Shown here: in pieces, positions 48,130-48,149 of the stretch | Layout: each line of letters opens with the position of its first letter | Position numbering within the stretch: the stretch's first letter is position 1 | From: JAWSUT01 sp033549345 | Lineage (GTDB): Bacteria; Bacillota; Dethiobacteria; Dethiobacterales; Dethiobacteraceae | DNA: 48,149 bases | Assembly: GCA_033549345.1 (NCBI GenBank) | Contig: JAWSUT010000024.1 | Location: 1-48,149 of the forward strand | Reading direction: 5' to 3' | The notes under the pieces: generated by a model | The model's database searches: none | What the model saw: the letters and a program-made list of their open reading frames with translations, nothing else | What the model was told of the DNA's origin: nothing | Program-made: the position numbers and the translations under genes

Positions 48130-48149
48130 AAAGGGCTGTAACTCCAGCC

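Noticed and set aside
1..48149. CRISPR arrays, tRNA, rRNA and c-di-GMP riboswitches
   Set aside because: I looked for repeat-spacer patterns, TTCGA-type T arms and the riboswitch consensus and found none that hold up by eye.

Overview
The window comes from the chromosome of a low-to-moderate GC, motile, anaerobic Gram-positive bacterium, most likely a spore-forming member of the Clostridia (Peptococcaceae- or Dethiobacter-like; this is my guess from gene content, not a match). The evidence is CsaB with an SLH-domain protein, SigI/RsgI, LCP and TagA/TagO-type wall genes, a dipicolinate synthase subunit, a sigma-54 PAS regulator, sigma-28 promoters in front of flagellar genes, and strong AGGAGG-type ribosome binding sites.

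Layout. 0.1-6.1 kb: cell-envelope polysaccharide genes (LCP ligase, DUF5693 membrane protein, CsaB pyruvyltransferase, TagA/WecG and TagO/WecA glycosyltransferases). 6.3-10.3 kb: sigI-rsgI, a copper-amine-oxidase-like/BsuPI protein and a DUF3048 lipoprotein. 10.4-18.2 kb: an accessory stretch with a sugar nucleotidyltransferase, MurJ, an unrecognised membrane protein, a CHAP/FG-GAP surface protein and a PF06695 membrane protein. It also holds decayed copies of several of these same genes, which suggests an old segmental duplication. 18.4-24.7 kb: pentaheme lipoprotein, SLH-phosphodiester glycosidase, radical SAM protein, and a minus-strand group (D-2-hydroxyacid dehydrogenase, zinc ribbon, SipW-type signal peptidase, small membrane protein, DUF3786). 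24.8-25.3 kb: a gene-free, hairpin-rich stretch that ends in a minus-strand terminator and may be an unannotated RNA.

25.4-37.8 kb: a carboxylic-acid/acyl-CoA module. A sigma-54 activator is followed by three transcription units, each with a -24/-12 promoter of exact GG-N10-GC spacing: a solute symporter with two small membrane proteins, an acyl-CoA ligase, and an operon of enoyl-CoA hydratase, HMG-CoA lyase and acyl-CoA dehydrogenase. A CofE-like protein, an alpha/beta hydrolase and a thioesterase come next. 37.7-39.3 kb: dapB-dpaB on the minus strand, with a hairpin that sequesters the dpaB Shine-Dalgarno. 39.4-42.7 kb: gap, a phosphohexomutase and a cupin-type phosphoglucose isomerase. 42.8-43.6 kb: a small RHH-like protein and Hsp20.

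43.7-47.8 kb: the late flagellar operon flgM-fliD-fliT and the flagellin gene. The flagellin gene is interrupted 14 codons from its end by a 362-nt group I intron. Its P1 loop carries its own replacement C-terminus and stop codon, so spliced and unspliced mRNA both encode a 382-residue flagellin ending in VLQLLG. This is the most remarkable item in the window. The window ends in a truncated IS91-type transposase gene.
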